Below, piece by piece: positions 1-7,340 of a stretch of DNA of 64,000 bases. A program made the position numbers and the translations under genes. The notes beneath the pieces were generated by a model that did not search any database, had not been told where the DNA came from, and was given only the letters and a program-made list of their open reading frames with translations. This stretch comes from Phycisphaerae bacterium (GTDB lineage Bacteria; Planctomycetota; Phycisphaerae; Phycisphaerales; UBA1924). Every line of letters begins with the position of its first letter. Positions within the stretch are counted from its first letter, which is position 1. The DNA lies in assembly GCA_022180725.1 (NCBI GenBank), contig BQMO01000014.1:186001-250000 (forward strand). The letters are read 5' to 3'.

Positions 1-894
1 TTGGCGGAGGCGGTGGAGAAGGGGACGGACCTGGCGGGCGCGATGGAGGCCAGGCCGGGCGTGTTTCCGACGGTGCACGTGGCGATGGTGCGGGCCGGGG
101 AGCGGGGCGGGTTTCTGGAGCAGGTGTTTGCGCGCTTGCAGGTGCTGGTGACGCGGCAGGCGGATCTGCGGTCGAAGGTGGTCGGGAGTTTGATCTATCC
201 GACGTTGCTGGTGGTGGTGGGTATCGGCATTGGGGGGTTGATCTTCGGGGTGTTCGTGCCGAAGTTCCGCGACATGTTCACGCGGCTGGGGGACAACCTG
301 CCGGGGATCACGAAGGCGATTTTTCTGATCAGCGACCTGCTGACGACGTACGGGGCGGCGACGGCGGTGGTGGTGGGGCTGATGGTGGCCGGGGGGTGGT
401 ACGCGCTCCGGCGGGAGGAGGTTTCGCGGTGGGTGAGTGCGCGGGTGATCCGGATGCCGGTGATCGGGGCGATCGTGCGCGGTTTTGCGACGGCGCGGTT
501 CTGCGGGCTGCTGGGGTCGATGCTGGGGAACGGGGTACCGATGATCTCGGCGCTGACGATCGCGAAGGACGGCGTGGGGCACGCGGTGCTGGAGGGGGCG
601 ATTGACGAGGCGACGGAGGCGGTGCGATCGGGGGAGCACCTGGCTCCGCCGCTGGCGAGGAGCGGGATGTTCGAGGAGGACGTGGTAGAGATGATCGCGG
701 TGGGGGAGTCGGCGAACAACCTGGACGAGGTGCTGACGCGGATCGGGGAGACGATCGAGGCGCGGCTGGACCGGAACCTGACGGTGGCGGTGCGGCTGAT
801 CGAGCCGATGCTGCTGCTGGTGCTGGCGCTGGTGGTGGGGCTGGTGGCGGCGGGGCTGCTGCTGCCGATGAGCGACATGAGTTCGGCGTTGTAG
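1..894 (+). CDS. gspF: Type II secretion inner-membrane platform protein GspF (5' end outside window)
   Basis: GspF is the polytopic platform protein of the type II secretion pseudopilus motor in the inner membrane. The 297 residues seen are the C-terminal three quarters of a roughly 400-residue family; the reading frame is already open at base 1. Hydrophobic segments lie at about residues 60-88, 118-137 and 265-290, and two T2SSF-type repeats can be traced, the second at about 160-285. The last membrane segment follows the family-typical LIEPM motif. It heads the gspF-G-H-I-J-K-L-M-D order; the ATPase gene gspE is expected upstream of the window. PilC of type IV pili is the nearest alternative, but the pseudopilin neighbours favour GspF. 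Confidence 0.93.
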   Translation: MAEAVEKGTDLAGAMEARPGVFPTVHVAMVRAGERGGFLEQVFARLQVLVTRQADLRSKVVGSLIYPTLLVVVGIGIGGLIFGVFVPKFRDMFTRLGDNLPGITKAIFLISDLLTTYGAATAVVVGLMVAGGWYALRREEVSRWVSARVIRMPVIGAIVRGFATARFCGLLGSMLGNGVPMISALTIAKDGVGHAVLEGAIDEATEAVRSGEHLAPPLARSGMFEEDVVEMIAVGESANNLDEVLTRIGETIEARLDRNLTVAVRLIEPMLLLVLALVVGLVAAGLLLPMSDMSSAL

Positions 895-1003
895 CGGGGG
901 GCACGCACGCGAAAAAAACTGCGTGGAATACGTGGGTGGGAACGGCGAGGGGCGAGTATCATGGTGGGCGGCGGGACTCGGCCGCCATGGAATGGAGGCT
1001 GGC
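895..1003 (+). promoter_or_regulatory. Leader between gspF and gspG with possible -10 and SD
   Basis: This 109-base gap is the largest within the secretion operon. It carries a TATCAT hexamer near 956-961, which could be a -10 element allowing gspG-D to be transcribed separately from gspF. A GGAGG about five bases before the ATG at 1004 decides the gspG start over in-frame ATGs further upstream. Confidence 0.4.
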
Positions 1004-1501
1004 ATGCGTACTGGGGCGGCAAGGAAGGCGTGGCGACGGGCGTTCACGCTGATCGAAGTCATGATCGTGATCGTGATCGTGCTGGCGCTGGGCGGGCTGG
1101 TGGCGTACAACCTGCTGAACAAGAAGGAACAGGCCGACGACAAGATGGTGCAGATCCAGATGAACACCATCGGGCAGGCGCTGAAGGATTTTCGGTTCAC
1201 GCACAATCGCTACCCCACGGACGAGGAGGGGATCGCGGTGCTGTGGAACAAGGACGCCACGAGCGACGAGGACGTGCTGAAGAAGTGGACGAAACTGCTG
1301 GAGAAGCCGGTGCCGGAGGATTTGTACGGCAATCAGTGGGGCTATCGGCAGAAGAGCGAGCACAGCGAGGAAGACACATACGACCTGTGGTCGTACGGGC
1401 GGGACAAGCAAGAAGGGACGGAGGACGATATCGTGTCGTGGGAGAAGGACGCGGAGTCGGGCGGCACGGGCCCGAGCGGCACGGGCGGAACGGGGGGATG
1501 A
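1004..1501 (+). CDS. gspG: Major pseudopilin GspG
   Basis: GspG is the major subunit of the type II secretion pseudopilus, assembled at the inner membrane after prepilin-peptidase cleavage. The 165-residue product begins with a short basic leader of 13 residues, then FTLIEVM and a hydrophobic helix; Glu at mature position 5 is present. The residue before the cleavage site is Ala rather than the usual Gly. The body keeps the GspG pattern: a long amphipathic helix, NRYPTDEEG, YGNQWGY and a C-terminal DLWSYGRDK segment that in the family forms the calcium site. The end is a Gly/Thr/Ser-rich tail. The ATG at 1004 is chosen because GGAGG precedes it. The stop overlaps the gspH start. Confidence 0.93.
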   Translation: MRTGAARKAWRRAFTLIEVMIVIVIVLALGGLVAYNLLNKKEQADDKMVQIQMNTIGQALKDFRFTHNRYPTDEEGIAVLWNKDATSDEDVLKKWTKLLEKPVPEDLYGNQWGYRQKSEHSEEDTYDLWSYGRDKQEGTEDDIVSWEKDAESGGTGPSGTGGTGG

Positions 1502-2160
1502 TGGAGCGGACCCGCGCGAGACTTCGTGCGGGGGGCGTGCCCGGGTGGGCGCGCGGGGTGACCATCCTCGAAATACTGATCGCGTTGGCGTTGCTGCTGG
1601 CGTTGGCGGGGTTGGCCTGGCCGACGCTGGGGAGCCTGGGCACGCGCGGGGCCTTACGCGAGGCGGAGGGCATTCTTGCCGGGGCGGCGCTGCGCGTTCG
1701 GGCCGAAGCGCAGACTCGCGGCCGGGTGATGGAACTGTGGGCGGGCGGCCCGGCCGGGCGGGAACTGATCATGCGCGAGGCGAAGGTCGCCTCAACAGAA
1801 GAGGGATCGGGGATCGCCGCCCCCGTCCCGCGCGGGGATCGGATTGGCATGCTTCCGGCCTCGGTGCGTGTTGAGGGGGCCCCGCCGTCGAGCGCTGCGC
1901 CGGTCGATGGCGCGGGGACAGGAGACGAGGGGTCGGATCCGCGCGGCGTCCGCATGCTGGTGTGCTGGCCGGTGGGGATCAGCGAGATGAGCGGGGCCTG
2001 GTCGGTGCACGCGGGCGAAGGGCGACGAGTGCCGCGCGTGAACGGGTGGACCGGGGCCATGACGTTCGAGGACGTGCGTGAGGACGCGGAGGGCGACGAA
2101 GGCGGCGAGCGCAACCCATCGCCGGAGGGCAGCACGGACGATGAGGGGAGGGCGCCATGA
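1501..2160 (+). CDS. gspH: Minor pseudopilin, GspH-like
   Basis: A minor pseudopilin expected to sit at or near the pseudopilus tip complex. The 219-residue product has a 19-residue leader ending in Gly, then VTILEILIAL and a hydrophobic helix, so the prepilin-peptidase site and Glu5 are both present. The rest is a poorly conserved soluble domain. ATG codons at 1498 and 1501 are both possible; both overlap the gspG stop, pointing to translational coupling. The 3' end overlaps gspI by four bases (ATGA). The H assignment rests on position between gspG and gspI and on length; a FimT-like label is the alternative. Confidence 0.8.
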   Translation: MERTRARLRAGGVPGWARGVTILEILIALALLLALAGLAWPTLGSLGTRGALREAEGILAGAALRVRAEAQTRGRVMELWAGGPAGRELIMREAKVASTEEGSGIAAPVPRGDRIGMLPASVRVEGAPPSSAAPVDGAGTGDEGSDPRGVRMLVCWPVGISEMSGAWSVHAGEGRRVPRVNGWTGAMTFEDVREDAEGDEGGERNPSPEGSTDDEGRAP

Positions 2161-2570
2161 GGCGGTCTCGCGGCGCGATTGTGCTGGAGTGCATGCTGGC
2201 GCTGGCGATCTTCGTGGCCGGGGCGTTGATGATCGTTTCGGCGATGAACGGGTCCGCGGGCGCGATCGCGCGGGCCGGGCTGACGGCGCGCGCGGCGGAC
2301 CACGCACGGAACGTCATGAGCCGGATCGAGGCGGGGTTGGCCAGGCCCGAGACGCTGTCAGGCCCGATGCTGGGCGAGGACGGGGAGCCGCTGGGCCCCG
2401 AGGCGTGGGAGTTGGAGGTGCGGACGGAACCGGCGGGGCCGGCGGGGTTGACGCGGGTGATGGTGCGGGCCGTGCTTCGGCCGGAGGTGGGATCGGATCG
2501 CGAGTTGGCGTCGTTCGAGCTGGTGCAGGCGATGCGATTGACGCGGGAAGCGTCGTGGGGGGCGCGGTGA
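2157..2570 (+). CDS. gspI: Minor pseudopilin, GspI-like
   Basis: A 137-residue minor pseudopilin. The leader is only six residues ending in Gly, followed by AIVLECMLALAIF, which keeps Glu5 and matches the GspI-type LExxxALAI helix. In the family GspI forms the tip trimer with GspJ and GspK. The gene overlaps gspH by an ATGA and its TGA overlaps the GTG of gspJ. Assignment to GspI uses the helix motif, the short size and the gene order. Confidence 0.82.
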   Translation: MRRSRGAIVLECMLALAIFVAGALMIVSAMNGSAGAIARAGLTARAADHARNVMSRIEAGLARPETLSGPMLGEDGEPLGPEAWELEVRTEPAGPAGLTRVMVRAVLRPEVGSDRELASFELVQAMRLTREASWGAR

Positions 2571-3154
2571 GGGTTCGCGGATTTACCCTGGTGGAAGTGC
2601 TCGTCGCGGTCGCGCTGGTGTTGACCATCGGGGCGGGGGTGTTTTCGTTCGCGTGGGGCATGCTGGACCGACGCGATCGCGTGCTGAAGACGTGTGACGC
2701 GGACGGGATGGTGGAGGCGGTGCTGGACGAGTTGGAGCGGGGGCTGGCCGGCACGGTGGTCATTGACGGACAGGGGCGCGCCGGCCTGGAAGGTCGCGAG
2801 GATCGGTTGGTGGTGCGGAGCCGGGGCGTGGGGGCCGGATCGACGCCGACCCTGGGGGACGAGGTTGAGGTGGTGATCGAGTTTGACGCGGCGGGGGGCG
2901 TGCTGCGCGGGTCGCGGATGAAGGGGGCGATGGAGCCCCTGGGCCGGTTGGGGCGTCTGCGGGTGCGGTATTGGGATGGGGCGGAGTGGCTCGGGTCGTA
3001 TGACAGCGCTTCGGCGGGGCGATTGCCTGTGCTCGTGGAGGTGGGGTTCTGGATGACGCCGGCGGCGGTTGAAGAGGACAATGCGTGGGGAAGGCCGGAT
3101 CGGTCACGCGTGATCGTGGTGCCCGACGCGGAGCGCGGGGAGGGCGGGGCATGA
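2567..3154 (+). CDS. gspJ: Minor pseudopilin GspJ-like (GTG start)
   Basis: A 195-residue minor pseudopilin. Translation from GTG at 2567 gives a five-residue leader ending in Gly, then FTLVEVLVAVAL, a textbook prepilin start with Glu5. This start overlaps the gspI stop; an ATG much further upstream in the same frame would add a long non-pilin segment and is rejected. The C-terminal region (RVRYWDG, VEVGFWM) resembles the GspJ globular domain. The end overlaps gspK by ATGA. Confidence 0.85.
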   Translation: MRVRGFTLVEVLVAVALVLTIGAGVFSFAWGMLDRRDRVLKTCDADGMVEAVLDELERGLAGTVVIDGQGRAGLEGREDRLVVRSRGVGAGSTPTLGDEVEVVIEFDAAGGVLRGSRMKGAMEPLGRLGRLRVRYWDGAEWLGSYDSASAGRLPVLVEVGFWMTPAAVEEDNAWGRPDRSRVIVVPDAERGEGGA

Positions 3155-4665
3155 GGCGTTCCCCGCAACCCGTACGAACGGCGCGTGGCACGCGGCGCGG
3201 GAGCGTGCTGTACGCGGTCATGGTGGTGATCACGGTCGGGGCGTTGGCGTGCACGACGATGATCGTGCGTGCGGACGCCCACCGGACGGCGGTCCGCGCG
3301 AACCTGGAGCAGTTGCGGCTGCGCGCGATTGCGTGGTCGGGGGTTCAGGGCGTGACGTTGGAGATGGAACGACAACGAGGGACGTTGCTCGACGGCGGCG
3401 ACCCGCAGCTCACCCGCGAGTGGACGGTGTGGGAATCGGGCGGACGTCGCGGGATCGTTCGGCTGTTGCCGGTCGTGGAAGGCGGCGACGCGGTGATGCG
3501 GAGCGAGTCGGCGTGCCTGGACGTCAACCTCGCGACGGCGGGCATGCTCGCCAAACTGCCCGGGATGAGCGAGGACCTCGCGGGGCGGTTGGTCGCGGCG
3601 CGCGGCGCGGGCGGGTTGAGTTCGCCCGAATCGCTCGGCGCGGTTCCGGGATTTACGGCGGACGTGCTCGTGGGGGTGGAGGACGCAGGGCCGAAGGACG
3701 CGGGCGTGCTCGCGTACCTGACCGCGTTTGCCAGCGACGTGAATCAGCAGATGGGGCTGACGCGCGAGGGGCGGGGTCACGCGGGCACGCCGCGCGTGCA
3801 CCTCTCGCAGGGGTGGAGCCCCGAGGTGGAGAGCAGCCTCAAGGAACGAGTCAGCGTGGAAGGACTGGCCGCGGCCCGGGCGTGCCTTCAGGCGCGGGGG
3901 ATCACGACCGAGGCGGGAGTGGTGGAGGCGGTGCGGAAGGCCGGGTATGGGGCGGGGGTGAGCGGCGAGGTTCTGGATGTGCTGACGGTCCGGGATGATG
4001 CGTATCCGCGGGGACGGATCGACGTGAACCGGGCTTCGGCCGAGGTGCTGGCGTGTGTGCCGGGGTTTGATGCGACGTCCGCGGAGCGTGCGATGGCATC
4101 GAGGGCCGGGGTGAGCGCGGAGGATCGACGGAATCCCGCATGGCTGGTGGACGCTGGGGTGTTGACGGACGAGCAGTTCAAGGAGGCGTCGGGGTGGATC
4201 GCGACGCGGTCGCTGGTGTGGCGGGTGCGGCTCGAGGCGGTGATCGAGGCGGCCGGGGAGACCTCGGCGGACACACGGGTTGAAGGGCGGATGGAATGGG
4301 AGGCGGTGGTCGATGCGGCGGGGCCCGAGGCCCGATTGGCGTATCTTCGGGACGTGACGTTTGTTCGCCAGGCGGTGATGCGGGTCACCGAGGCGGAGGC
4401 CCGCGAGGCGGAGGCTCGCGCCCGTGAGCCGGCGGTGGCCGAAGAGCCACCCCCCCCGGCGGTGCCCCCGCCCGGACCTGGGGCGGCGGAACGGGAACAA
4501 CGCCGGCGGGCGCCGATCGGGACCTCCCGAGCGGCGGGTGTGAACCCGGAGGCGAAAGATGCGCGTTCCGAGGGCCAAGCGGTCGATCAAGAGGAGACAC
4601 GCGCACGATCGGCACCTTCGTTTCAAGACCGACGGATCGGGCGATGGCGTGGACGTGGAGTGTGA
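3151..4665 (+). CDS. gspK: Type II secretion pseudopilus tip protein GspK
   Basis: GspK is the large minor pseudopilin that caps the pseudopilus. The 504-residue product starts with a 17-residue basic leader, Gly, then SVLYAVMVVIT; the usual Glu5 is absent, as is normal for GspK. Two DVN-containing helix-hairpin-helix-like modules typical of T2SSK are visible, near residue 124 (LDVNLATA, LPGM) and near 290 (IDVNRASAEVL, VPGF). Beyond about residue 420 there is an Ala/Glu then Pro-rich low-complexity tail, longer than in most GspK proteins. ATG at 3151 overlaps the gspJ stop. Confidence 0.88.
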   Translation: MRRSPQPVRTARGTRRGSVLYAVMVVITVGALACTTMIVRADAHRTAVRANLEQLRLRAIAWSGVQGVTLEMERQRGTLLDGGDPQLTREWTVWESGGRRGIVRLLPVVEGGDAVMRSESACLDVNLATAGMLAKLPGMSEDLAGRLVAARGAGGLSSPESLGAVPGFTADVLVGVEDAGPKDAGVLAYLTAFASDVNQQMGLTREGRGHAGTPRVHLSQGWSPEVESSLKERVSVEGLAAARACLQARGITTEAGVVEAVRKAGYGAGVSGEVLDVLTVRDDAYPRGRIDVNRASAEVLACVPGFDATSAERAMASRAGVSAEDRRNPAWLVDAGVLTDEQFKEASGWIATRSLVWRVRLEAVIEAAGETSADTRVEGRMEWEAVVDAAGPEARLAYLRDVTFVRQAVMRVTEAEAREAEARAREPAVAEEPPPPAVPPPGPGAAEREQRRRAPIGTSRAAGVNPEAKDARSEGQAVDQEETRARSAPSFQDRRIGRWRGRGV

Positions 4666-4668
4666 CGG

Positions 4669-6249
4669 ATGTTGGGAGCCGGCGGCGAGTATGTGGTGAT
4701 CGAGGTCACGGGCGAGGGCCTGTGCGTCTTGGCCGCGTCGGTCGGGCTTGGAAGGATCGACATCCACGGCGTTCATTCGGCTTTGTGCCCGGCGGACCTG
4801 CCGCGGAGCGACGCGGCCGCGGTGGGTGGGTGGGTCCGGGACGAGTTGACGCGAGCGGGGCTGGTGCGTGGGCGTGCGGTGGTGGTGATCCCACGCGGTG
4901 ACGTCGTGCTGAAGACGATGGTGCTGCCACGGCCGACCGGATCGACGGCGCGGACGGGTGACATGGCGGGGATGGTTCGGCTCCAGATGCAGCGTCAGTT
5001 GACGATGTCGGCGGAGGGAGCGGCGGTTGACTATGTGGAAGTTGGAAAGACGGCGACGGCGGACGGGGTGGAGCAGGTGGAGGTTCTGGCGGGGGCGTTG
5101 ACGGGGGAACGACTGGCGTGGTGGCGAGAGATGGGGGAGGCGGCGGGGCTTCGGGTGGGGCGGATCGTGCCGCGCTGCATGGCGGTGGGGGCGATGATCG
5201 CGGAGGTTTCGGAACGGCGCGAGGGTGCGGTGGTCGGGGTGGGGATTGGGGCGCATGAAACGGATCTTGTGGTGGCCGAGGGCGGGCGCCTCGTGCTGGC
5301 CCGATCGGTGGAAGTACCTTCGCCACCCGGCGGGGGCGAGGACGCGACCTTTGCGGATCGGATGGTGGTCGAGGTGAAGCGGACGTGGACCTCGCGGCAG
5401 GGGGGGAAGTCGGGTGTCTCGCTCGAGGGATGTGTGATCGTGGGCGGTGGACGATTGCGCGAATCCGTGGCGGCGAAGGTTGGGGCGGCGCTGGGGGTGC
5501 GGGGCGAAGTCGTGTACGCACCGCCGACGGTGGTGTGGCCTGAGGCGGGGGGGGCTGGGCCGTCGCGGGGTGAAGTAGAAGTGCTGGTCGGGGTGCTGCT
5601 GGAGACGATCCGCGAGCAGGAAAGCCTGAACTTCATCCATCCCCGTCGCGTGCCGGATTCGGGCGCAAAGCGGAGGCAGTTGACGCTGGCAGGGGCGATG
5701 GCGGCGATTGTGCTCGGCGGGGTGGGCTATATCGGGGCGGACATGAGTCTGGGCGGCTTGCGAGAGGAGTTGGCGAAGGTCACGGCCCGCGAGAAGCAGT
5801 TGCAGGGGGATGTGGACGAGTTTCTGCGGGCCCATGCCCGCCTGGCGCACCTCGAACGGTGGAGATCGGCCAGGGTGGATTGGGTTCAGCACCTGGGCGC
5901 GCTGAGCGACGGCATGCCCGACCCGAGCCAGGCCACCTTGGATGAACTGTCGGCCCGTGGCGCGGGCGAGGTGACGTTTACGCCGAAGAACGCGTACCCC
6001 GGGGGCACGTGGGGGGAGCGACGCGGCGCGACGTTTGAGTTGAGCGGCAAGGCCGAGGCGCGGCAGGTGGCGTCGGACTGGCGCGACGCGTTGCTGGCGA
6101 CAGGGCTGTATGACGTGCAGACGCGCGGGGCGGACACGCCGAACCGGTTCAGTTTCTCGCTGGTGACCAGCGCGGCGTCGCCGAAGCCGGCGGCGAAGGA
6201 CGGACCGGGGAAGCCGCCCCCGGAGCGTACGAACGGGGGGGCGCCATGA
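4669..6249 (+). CDS. gspL: GspL-like inner-membrane protein (PilM-type actin fold plus PilN-type domain)
   Basis: A bitopic assembly-platform protein linking the cytoplasmic ATPase to the periplasmic parts. Residues 1-325 look like the GspL/PilM actin-like cytoplasmic domain (VVIEVT start, GAHETDLVV, a C-terminal ESLNFIHPRR linker). One membrane segment lies at about 338-360, followed by a coiled coil at about 363-392 and a PilN/GspL-type periplasmic domain. The C-terminus is Pro/Lys-rich. Length (526 aa) is more than classical GspL (about 400), consistent with a PilM-PilN fusion layout. It starts three bases after the gspK stop and overlaps the next gene by ATGA. Confidence 0.82.
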   Translation: MLGAGGEYVVIEVTGEGLCVLAASVGLGRIDIHGVHSALCPADLPRSDAAAVGGWVRDELTRAGLVRGRAVVVIPRGDVVLKTMVLPRPTGSTARTGDMAGMVRLQMQRQLTMSAEGAAVDYVEVGKTATADGVEQVEVLAGALTGERLAWWREMGEAAGLRVGRIVPRCMAVGAMIAEVSERREGAVVGVGIGAHETDLVVAEGGRLVLARSVEVPSPPGGGEDATFADRMVVEVKRTWTSRQGGKSGVSLEGCVIVGGGRLRESVAAKVGAALGVRGEVVYAPPTVVWPEAGGAGPSRGEVEVLVGVLLETIREQESLNFIHPRRVPDSGAKRRQLTLAGAMAAIVLGGVGYIGADMSLGGLREELAKVTAREKQLQGDVDEFLRAHARLAHLERWRSARVDWVQHLGALSDGMPDPSQATLDELSARGAGEVTFTPKNAYPGGTWGERRGATFELSGKAEARQVASDWRDALLATGLYDVQTRGADTPNRFSFSLVTSAASPKPAAKDGPGKPPPERTNGGAP

Positions 6250-7253
6250 ACGCGAACCCGTGGCTGGTGAGGGCGGGGGTCGGGGTGGTGATTGCCATCG
6301 CCGGGTACGTTGGCGTGGATCGGGTGTATCTGACGCCCCGGGCGGCGTTGCAGGACGAGATAACCAAGGCCTCGCAGCGAGTGGCGGGGCTGGAGAAGAC
6401 GCTGGAGGGACGTGCGGACGTTCGAGCGAGGGCGAAGGCGGCGGGGCAGTCGCTGGTGGGGGTGGAGCAGGACGAGGTGAGCGCGCGGTTCCGGGATGGA
6501 TTGGCGCGGGTGGCGGAGCAGGGCGGGCTGACGGGGATCATGGTGGAGTCGGGGCGGCCGCAGGACGAGGTGAATCCGCTGGTGAATCCGTCGGCGAAGG
6601 CGCCGGTGAAGATGCGGACGGCGATGCGGAAGCAGCCGGACTTCGCGGTGGTGCGTGGGTCGGTGAAGGGGGAAGGGACGCTGGCCCAGGCGTTGGGGGT
6701 TCTGGCGGCGCTGGAGGCGCAGGCGTGGGTCCATCGGGTGGAAGGGTTCACGATCCGCCCCGTGGGGAAGGAGCGGCAGCGGTTTGAGGTTCGGGTGGAA
6801 GTCGCGACGTTGTTTGCGCCGGACTTGGCGCGTCAGGCGGGGCCTGGGGGGCCCGAGCCGCAGGTGGCCTTGGCGTCGGCGAAGGCGGATGAGGTTGTGA
6901 AGCGGATCGCGGCGAAGAACGTGTTTGTGAAGCCGGTGGCGGTGGCGACGAATACGCCGGTCCCCGTGCGGGTTGAAGGGGCGGGCGCGGTCGAGGCGCC
7001 GACGCCACGCGCGGCGCCGTTCGCGCCGTACGAGGATTGGAAGTTGACGGGGGTGGCGCTGGGGCGTGAAGGGGCGGAGGCGTTTTTTCTGAACGTGCGG
7101 ACGGGGGAGAAGGTGACGTTGCAGCGGGGGGGCGCGGTGCTGGACGCGGTGTTCGTGGAGGGGGCGGGGGAGCGGGCGGTATTGGAGATTGGCGGGAAGC
7201 GGTTCGAGGTGAACAACGGGCAGACGTTGGCCGCGCGGCGGCCGCTCGGATGA
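6246..7253 (+). CDS. GspM/PilO-like protein fused to a GspC/PilP-type domain
   Basis: A 335-residue inner-membrane protein. It has a short cytoplasmic start, one membrane helix at about 7-25, a coiled coil at about 30-75 and a ferredoxin-like PilO/GspM-type domain at about 75-195. An Ala/Pro-rich linker follows, then at about 255-335 a small beta-rich domain (DWKLTGVAL, GGAVLDAVF, LEIGGKRFEV) that resembles the PilP or GspC homology-region fold, which in the family binds the secretin N0 domain. No separate gspC is seen, so this fusion probably supplies the contact to the giant secretin. The fusion call is inference from layout and sequence pattern. Confidence 0.72.
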   Translation: MNANPWLVRAGVGVVIAIAGYVGVDRVYLTPRAALQDEITKASQRVAGLEKTLEGRADVRARAKAAGQSLVGVEQDEVSARFRDGLARVAEQGGLTGIMVESGRPQDEVNPLVNPSAKAPVKMRTAMRKQPDFAVVRGSVKGEGTLAQALGVLAALEAQAWVHRVEGFTIRPVGKERQRFEVRVEVATLFAPDLARQAGPGGPEPQVALASAKADEVVKRIAAKNVFVKPVAVATNTPVPVRVEGAGAVEAPTPRAAPFAPYEDWKLTGVALGREGAEAFFLNVRTGEKVTLQRGGAVLDAVFVEGAGERAVLEIGGKRFEVNNGQTLAARRPLG

Positions 7254-7340
7254 GGTACACTGCACGAGGCGCGGCGGAGCGGCCGCGCGACAATCTGGTG
7301 TGTTCTGGTTTGCGGGGATTGAGCAGGCATGGAGGTTCCG
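7254..7340 (+). promoter_or_regulatory. Leader of the giant secretin gene
   Basis: An 87-base gap holding a TACACT hexamer (about 7256-7261) that fits the -10 pattern seen elsewhere in the window, and a GGAGG five bases before the ATG at 7341. The Shine-Dalgarno decides this start over the in-frame ATG twelve bases upstream. The secretin may therefore have its own promoter. Confidence 0.4.

Noticed and set aside
961-1500. N-terminal extension of GspH from 961
   Set aside because: It overlaps gspG in another frame and is not protein-like; the prepilin leader fixes the start near 1498-1501.
2314-5892. Minus-strand frame opposite gspI-gspL
   Set aside because: Low-complexity Arg/His/Pro product opposite clearly recognisable pseudopilin and GspK/L genes.
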